The notes beneath the pieces are model-generated. The model saw only the letters and a list, made by a program, of their open reading frames with translations, was not told the DNA's origin and ran no database searches. From Suillus spraguei (lineage: Eukaryota; Basidiomycota; Agaricomycetes; Boletales; Suillaceae): a stretch of 64,000 nt of DNA. The stretch is from NCBI GenBank assembly GCA_016800925.1, contig JABCPU010000001.1, forward strand, positions 310,001 through 374,000. Direction: 5' to 3'. The position numbers were made by a program, and so were the translations under genes. Positions 58,018 to 64,000 of this stretch are shown here, in pieces (the first letter of the stretch is position 1; each line of letters starts with the position of its first letter).

Positions 58018-58344
58018 CGAGTTACGATCACAACTTCGTCACACGTCCCACCCCCTGGCGAATCGAAGCTATTTGAAGTGACAGTCACACCAAATTTGGG
58101 GTCACGAAGCTATTTTGTGACATATGGTAAAATAGAAAAAAAAAAAACATAAAATTGCTGTTTCTCTTTTCAACACAGTTCTCTGCAGCCTATCGCATAT
58201 AATGAGCCTTCATGATTTGCTTGTCAAAAAGTTGTCGAAGCTAACTTAAATAGGTCACATGTCACAAGAGCCTACGAAGTTGCGAAGCTAAGGGTGACAT
58301 GGTCACACCCGAAAGGATGCGAAGCTATGATCGTAACTCTACAG
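58018..58344. mobile_element. Candidate MITE-like inverted-repeat element
   Basis: The left end GAGTTACGATCACAACTTCG (about 58018) is matched on the opposite strand at the right end (GAGTTACGATCATAGCTTCG, ending about 58344), with two mismatches in 20. Internal GTCAC and CGAAGCTA motifs repeat in both orientations. No coding capacity, and no clear target duplication. Confidence 0.5.
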
Positions 58345-59361
58345 TACCACAGTCCGGTTCTAATCTTCAAACCGACCCGCGGTTTGGTCCAGACGTGGTT
58401 GATTTCGCAGTTTAGAGAATGACGGACCATATCATGACCTGTCCGGACTATGACCAAATCGCTATAGGAACAAAACATTCAGTACTGCACAATTGCAATA
58501 TATACTCATGGCTCGCACCTCAATGAACATGTCAAACAAGTGTTCCTCGGTTTCCGATCCCGGACCACATTACACTTGATCATTTGCCTGAAAAAAGTTC
58601 CTAATTGGCATGTGACCAGATGCTGGGCTCAGTCTTACAGACCGGCGACTCGGAAATGGTGGGACCGTGCAAGACTGCCGCTTCTCAAGAACATTCAGAA
58701 CCGGGGAAAATACAAAGGCGCAAAGGCACAGAGAGAGCTGACAGGGATGTCGCCGGAAAGGAGAACAAACGATGCCGCTCGTGAGGTGCAAAAGCACAAA
58801 GACCGCCACTGCATCTTGCAGCTAAATATATTGTCGAAATTTATATTTTTGTCAGTCAAAGGTTCGAGCTCGAACAAAACCATAGCATGATACCCTATAC
58901 TCCTGGTTCGGATTCGAGGATGAGTCCATGAGGAAGTATTGCTGCTTGGTTCGAGCTTGAGCTCGACAAAAATCTGCCAGAACTAGACCCAAAGTTGAAC
59001 CAAACTGTGTTTATGACGAATATGGGCTTGATCAGGCACATGCACGTCCATGGAATCTTGATCGCTGGTCAACCGGTCAACAACTTTGAACAATGCTATG
59101 TACTAGGCCGCCAATGGAAAATGTATAACTTATTAGGCTTCGCCTTGTGCGCAAGTCCACATGCGTCGCAGTAACATGTCAAGGGCGCGAACATTCTTAA
59201 AACACCGTTGTCAAAACGTGGGTTCACGCTTACAAGTCACCATTTAGTTTTAATCTTATCATGAGCCGGGGCGAGACGCCGAGCGATAATAATAACAGCT
59301 ATCAAGCAGACGACACTAGAACATATGAAATACAAGTGCGTGGGTTGTACCTATTAGACTG
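58345..59361. other. Gene-poor DNA
   Basis: No gene supported. GAGCTC-centred palindromes occur in GGTTCGAGCTCGAAC at about 58860 and again near 58960. Confidence 0.45.
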
Positions 59362-59426
59362 GTGACCAGCCCGTCTAATGAGGCAAGCTGTCGGTAGACG
59401 CTTCCCTCGTTAGACGGGCTGGTCAC
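59362..59426. repeat. 22-bp stem, 21-nt loop hairpin
   Basis: Left arm 59362-59383 starts GTGACCAGCCCGTCTAA. Right arm 59405-59426 ends TTAGACGGGCTGGTCAC. 21 of 22 positions match, and the remaining one is a G-T (G-U) pair. Confidence 0.9.
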
Positions 59427-59696
59427 GAGTATATGTACCTATATCAAACAGACGAGCACGAACTTCAACTAAGAAAGGAGCTAGGCTGTGAGTGAACTGC
59501 GAAAAAGGAAAAGTCAACCTGCTGACAAATATTGTCACCTAGCATGGCGCTTGGTTTCGCTCCAACTATAAACAAAAGCGGCTTTATGTGTTTTGCGGAT
59601 TCTGGCCTATCGATATGAAGATAGCTGTAAGCCACCGTTTCGGCTCCTTCTGCCAAGTCAAGCTCGTCACCAACATGAAGTGTCTCTCAAGACGAG

Positions 59697-60065
59697 TCCA
59701 GTGGCGAAGGAATAATCAAACCATCAGTAAGTGCCCAAGTTCTTTCACAATACCGTTGAATCAATGTTTCTTCTTCTGTCGCTTAAGAATTTGAACCTAC
59801 AGGACTGTTGTAGACAGATTCTGCCCCGTTGAAAATTTACTTACCGAGCGCCTCCTTGGTCTTCCCCACTGCTTTCTCACCCATATCAATGGCCGATGCA
59901 AGACCTCGACCAACTTTCTTATTTACCTTGAAACAAATAAGCTTGTGAAGTCAAATAGACGTGTGGTGATATGCCTTGTCGGCCATCTCGAACACTTTCT
60001 CGGTGACCGTGCTAGCAGCGAGCGTGGCATGGATAGTATAGGTATATGATACAGTGCAACGCGTG
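59697..60065 (-). pseudogene. Truncated copy of the LEA-like gene
   Basis: Two adjoining blocks, 59697-59775 and 59785-60060, are about 85-90% identical to 62689-62767 and 63113-63385. Compared with the intact locus, about 350 bp (exons 3 and 4) is missing between the blocks, and the start codon region is absent. The first donor reads GC where the intact gene has GT. Confidence 0.75.
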
Positions 60066-60148
60066 CGTTAGAACGGATTGCATTGTACAAATCCGTATGT
60101 TGCTTTGCATCTGAAAACAGATCCTTCGTACACTTTGGTAATTATATA

Positions 60149-61687
60149 TTAGTTGGTGGTGGCATCAGTGAACACAGTTTTGGCAAAACCGACTTTGGCC
60201 GGAGAGCTGGAGCCATCGAGCACAGTGTAGAAGCGCTGGAGAAATGCGTGGCCAAGACTAAAGTCATCCCCTTGACCAGAGTGCCTGCCAGTATTCCCAA
60301 CGATGAGATATATGCCATTTGGATCAGCATTAACATGCTTGTCGTTGAGAGAGCGAGGCCATATTTGGGCGTTAGGGGTAAGACTGAAGGTTTGCTGTGC
60401 AAAATGGTGAACAAGGGGTGAGAGGGTTGATAGAATTGACGTACGCCCCCAATATGAAAGTCCAAGTTCTGTAGGTTACTGTACTGGTCCTCGGTAATAC
60501 GGAGAAGTTCAGTGTGCTCATCGTAAGTAGCGCCGGTCGCATCCTTGTACTTCTCAAAGGCATCTATCGAATGTTGATCAGACAATTATTACACGCTGCA
60601 CTCTAAATACATACCAGATGCAATGTAAATAAGGATGGCGCCAGTATCGACGATACCAGCAGTGGTGCCCAAGATCTCCGTGGACCCGTAGGTGATCCTC
60701 TGATTGATACCCCAATATTCCGACGCGGGGGGTTGGATGGTGACAAGACTGAAACAAAACAATTACTGTCTGGATTGATCTAGGAGCTGAGGTAGCTTAC
60801 GTGTAGACAACATTACCAAAGTACTTGGTATTGTCAGTTCCACCAAAGGTGACCTCTCCGGAAAGGCTGTCTTCTGATTCCGCGGTGATGGGCTGGAAAA
60901 AGATACCAACAACGTGCTCATCAATCTTGCCTTGGTCATACAGGTAATCAGTGATAGTCGGGGACATCTTATCCGGCTCATCTATCAGGGTGTCGAGTGA
61001 CAAGACTGTAGGCCCGATGCCAAGAATACCGATTTGACCCCTGACGCCCTCCGCTTCCGTAGCAATACCGAGTTGGAACTCGGCGACGGTGAGCCCACCA
61101 AGAGTAACGCTATCGTTCCAGATAATTCCTATAGATATAGATAATCGTAGGTATTCAAGTTTTCAAGTTATGATATTGTTGTATGTCATACCTTCGAGGT
61201 AGGGAAGATCATCACTCTCATCACCATCACCATCACCATCACTATCAATCTCATCACCGTAATCTTCCCTTACACGCTGACCAGTGTCGACACTGGTGGT
61301 GGTTTGCACGTATACGTCATTGTGAACCCATGTGACCGAGCTGGCGGTATCGAGAATCAAGTCGTCTTCAATGATACATTAGCAGACGCATGTTTTCTCA
61401 GTGTTGAACTGACACATTGTGGGGGGGCTGCCAATGCCAACTGCTATTTGGTAACCAAAATAAAAGGATGACACAGGAATGATATCAGCACGTCGGCCAT
61501 GTGTGTTGTAGTTCCTCAAGGCTGCCACGCGAGCTTTGTCGTGCTGCAAGAGGTTAATAGTACCATTGGAGAAGTTTAGCCTCCTGGTAAGGGGGATGGC
61601 GATGGGGGAGTTGCGAACTTCAACCGGCGATCCTGTGGTTGACAAAGCCAGGAGAACCTGTGTCAATAAGGGTGCAGCTAGGAACAT
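60149..61687 (-). CDS. Polyporopepsin-like aspartic protease, altered N-lobe
   Basis: Secreted A1-family protease. Signal peptide MFLAAPLLTQVLLALSTTGS and a propeptide with AIPLTRRLN are followed by the mature start YQIAVGIGSPPT. Exon 1 (61414-61687) splices through a 48-nt intron (61366-61413) to DLILDTASSVTWV. The first catalytic motif is therefore DTA where DTG is usual. The flap region (DYGD) runs into an acidic insert of Asp/Gly/Ser/Glu. The remainder is well kept: GQIGILGIGPTVLSLDTLID, TITDYLYDQGKI, YWGINQRITYGSTE, the second motif GIVDTGAILIYIASDAF and GHAFLQRFYTVLD, ending DATTN at 60149. Six or so short introns. Possibly a pseudoenzyme or one with altered activity. Confidence 0.85.
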
Positions 61688-62941
61688 GGCTTGCTGGTAA
61701 GTGATATCATATTCAGTAGTAGCCCATTATATACGTGTGTGCTAGCGGACGCGATGACAATGTTGAGCACCTTAGCCACGTATGAAACATCCCCCTCAAT
61801 GATGAGGTGGTTGCGATCCATCGCAGGTGCAAGGATTCAACTATGTGGCAAGAGATGGTTTAATTTTGATCCTGGCAGGTGACAGGAATTTGCAAACGTT
61901 GACCAACTTACCTAGAGATGCTAGCGCATTATGAATATACCTCCAATTGCAGAATGATATTGCCCCGTTGCTGTCCACACTGCGACCGTCCCTGTAGTGT
62001 GAGAAGGGTTTTGTCAGATAAACGACACATTACTTTGCTCGTCAAGGTTTCCAGCACCCTAGAATTCGTCCGTGTCTGCACGTTCCTGACTTACCGACAA
62101 CTTCCATGGCACCAGAGTCATAATTTCAACATTAACTTACCGGCAACTTAGGATACTTATCATGAACGACGAAATGAAGTGGTCACTGGACAATCAACAA
62201 TGTCAAATACGCGTGCCACGACGGACAGCATTTTCGACAGGAACACAGATATTTCTCCTGCACGGAGCACGTTAGCTCAAAATCACTGAGACGGATAGAG
62301 AGAACAGGAACTAACCAAAACAACGCACTCAAGAGGTGCAGTGGCAACGAGAGCAGACAACCAATAATGGGCGCCTGTGTGCGTCATCAACGGTACATTT
62401 GCGCTGACAAAAAACACTTCTCTCACTAATCGTGGGAGGACAAGCGATATAAAATCTTCGCCCGTTACGTCACGTTCCTTGTGCTGTGTTATTTGTTTAC
62501 TATTCTCGGCTCTTAGTCACAGGACTCACCTCCGCCGGGGCCGATTCTATTGTAGTGCGCCGAGTTTCGGCTTTCGCACGATACTGGTTACTCAGTCTGC
62601 ACACCTCATACTCACTTACTGAGACTCGACCCCGGTGATCTTCGGGTCTTTTAACAGGACCGCTGCATAATTTTGATAGATACCGTGACCAGTGGCGAAG
62701 GAATAATCAAACTATCAGCATGTACCTAAATTCTTTCACAATAATGATGAACCAATGTTTCTCGGACCGACCACAGTCATTAATCCATAATTCATCATAC
62801 TAATTTCACTAGGTGAGCTGAACAATAACTTTGATGAACTCTTGTGTAGATAGATATAATTAATGTGTGAATGACGTTTAACCTAACTTAGCTGCGCTCT
62901 AACCATGCATACGGAACAGCGTTGGGGCATCGATGGAGTGG
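61688..62941. other. Intergenic between protease and LEA-like gene
   Basis: Promoter side of the protease gene. It includes the block 62689-62767, duplicated at 59697. No other gene supported. Confidence 0.5.
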
Positions 62942-63423
62942 TTACTTTGACATCTTATCCTTCACATCGTCTTTAGTTTCTCGTGCGCCAGTACCAGCCT
63001 GAACAGAGATTAGCAACTAACAACCTGTTTGCACTGCAGTGATAGTTCACCTGTTCGACCTTTTGCCTGGCCTGCTGCGCAGGTTTCTGGGTAGTTTGCT
63101 TTGCCGAAGCCATTTTTGAACCTACAGGACTGTTGTACATAGACAGATTCTGCCCCGTTGAACATTTACTTACCGAGTGTCTCCTTGGTCTTCCCCGCTG
63201 CTTTCTCGCCCGTTTCAATAGCCGATGCAAGACCTCGACCAACTTTCTTATTTACCTTGAAACAAATAAGCTTGTGAAGTCAAATAGATGTGTGGTGATA
63301 TACCTTGTCAGCCATCTCGGACACTTTCCCGGGGACCGTGCTAGCAGCGGGCGTAGCATGGATAGTACGGGTATATGATACAGTACAAACGCGCGCGTTG
63401 GAGGTGATAACGTTGCGAAACAT
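62942..63423 (-). CDS. Small LEA-like mitochondrial protein
   Basis: Four exons (63304-63423, 63174-63255, 63051-63121, 62942-62998) give 109 residues, with introns of 48, 52 and 52 nt. The N-terminus MFRNVITSNARVCTVSYTRT is Arg-rich and hydroxylated, without acidic residues, like a mitochondrial presequence. The remainder is hydrophilic and rich in Lys, Ala, Gln, Thr and Glu (KVGRGLASAIETGEKAAGKT, then GARETKDDVKDKMSK), the composition of LEA/stress proteins that form amphipathic helices when dried. Likely stress protection in mitochondria (inference). A truncated copy lies at 59697-60065. Confidence 0.75.
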
Positions 63424-64000
63424 GATGATAGGGTGAATGAAGTGTTCGTACAGTACTTGCGGTCCTTCATACACCACACAAACCAGGTTATGACGTTGGG
63501 AGGGTATTGATGTCATCGCACGTGCCAGCTCCGCACCAATGCACCAAGTGACCTTACCGCTCCTAGAATATTACTAGTACCACTGTCCACATGGTGAGCA
63601 GCTCATGACGCAGCTCAGATAGAATAAAAGTCCCCCTGTTTGTGATTCCACAGCTGGGCTACTGTGCCAACATTTATCTCACCTTCATTCATCATTAGTA
63701 GCCGACACGTAGAACGGCTTGTTCCTAGGTTACCTTGTACGATCATTGTTCTTCGTTGCCCTCCGTTGTCGCACTGGTGGTAATTCTCGGCCACGGCGAC
63801 AACTATGGGTTCCTTTACCATCCACAGCCCTTTCAATCATTGCTACGTGGAGTCTCTGGATCTTGCCATGTAGTTTAAGTTCCTTCCGCATGTGAAATGT
63901 TGGATCCGTGGGCAGAGCAGGTACATCAAGCAAATATCTCTGGCAGCAACGATTGGCTGGAGCACAGTTGTAAAGGACAATACCCGGCCAGAAATGCAGA
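63424..64000. other. Window end, upstream of LEA-like gene
   Basis: Presumed promoter of the minus-strand LEA-like gene. No further gene supported before the window ends. Confidence 0.45.

Noticed and set aside
58910..58945. Hammerhead-ribozyme-like stretch (GATGAGTCCATGAGGA)
   Set aside because: It resembles the CUGAUGA plus stem II part of hammerheads, but the first core bases and the GAAA box are not present, and no closing stems were found.

Overview
This 64 kb window looks like nuclear DNA of an Agaricomycete (mushroom-forming basidiomycete). Genes are split by many introns of about 48-65 nt with GT..AG ends. The gene families are typical of that group: a FunK1-type kinase, a HET-domain gene, a polyporopepsin-like protease, and Plavaka, chromodomain Ty3/gypsy and hAT transposons. 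All calls come from reading the sequence; no search was run.

Layout. 1-8.2 kb: the 3' part of an ABCC-type ABC transporter (+), a siroheme-pathway uroporphyrinogen-III methyltransferase (MET1-like, -) and a small unrecognised membrane protein (+). 8.7-25.6 kb: a transposon island. Two decayed accessory-type genes (-) lie beside a Plavaka transposase gene (+). That gene is split by a 6.5 kb chromodomain Ty3/gypsy element (-) with two LTRs and a 5-bp target duplication, and it is followed by a 3.8 kb hAT element with an 8-bp target duplication. 26.1-27.4 kb: a tandem array of nine tRNA-Leu-like units of about 145 bp (-). 28.3-31.0 kb: a broken FunK1 kinase gene and a duplicated copy of its tail. 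31.3-36.5 kb: an unrecognised gene (-), a prenylcysteine oxidase (+) and an ammonium transporter (-). 36.6-41.2 kb: an ATP11 fragment and a broken HET gene. 41.6-49.1 kb: a dense housekeeping block of TIM50 (-), a PH/coiled-coil protein (-), ATP11 (+), an NAD(P)-binding protein (-) and the octanoyltransferase LIP2 (-). 49.2-60.1 kb: an 11 kb gene-poor stretch with candidate TIR elements, diverged repeats and a strong hairpin. 60.1-63.4 kb: a polyporopepsin-like aspartic protease with an altered active-site region (-), flanked by an intact LEA-like mitochondrial gene (-) and a truncated copy of it.

How the genes relate. Three housekeeping genes near each other act in mitochondria (TIM50 in import, ATP11 in F1 assembly, LIP2 in lipoylation), and the LEA-like protein probably does too, but nothing shows co-regulation. 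The transposon island shows a history: Plavaka first, then gypsy inside it, and a hAT next to it. Six of the ten differences between the two LTRs' CpG-like sites, and several stop or catalytic-site lesions in the gypsy and FunK1 genes, are what C-to-T change at CpG would give, which suggests this region was methylated.

The most interesting signals are the tRNA-like array, the Tf1-type self-priming signature of the gypsy element, the protease with an acidic repeat in its flap and a DTA motif in place of DTG, and the 22-bp hairpin at 59.4 kb.
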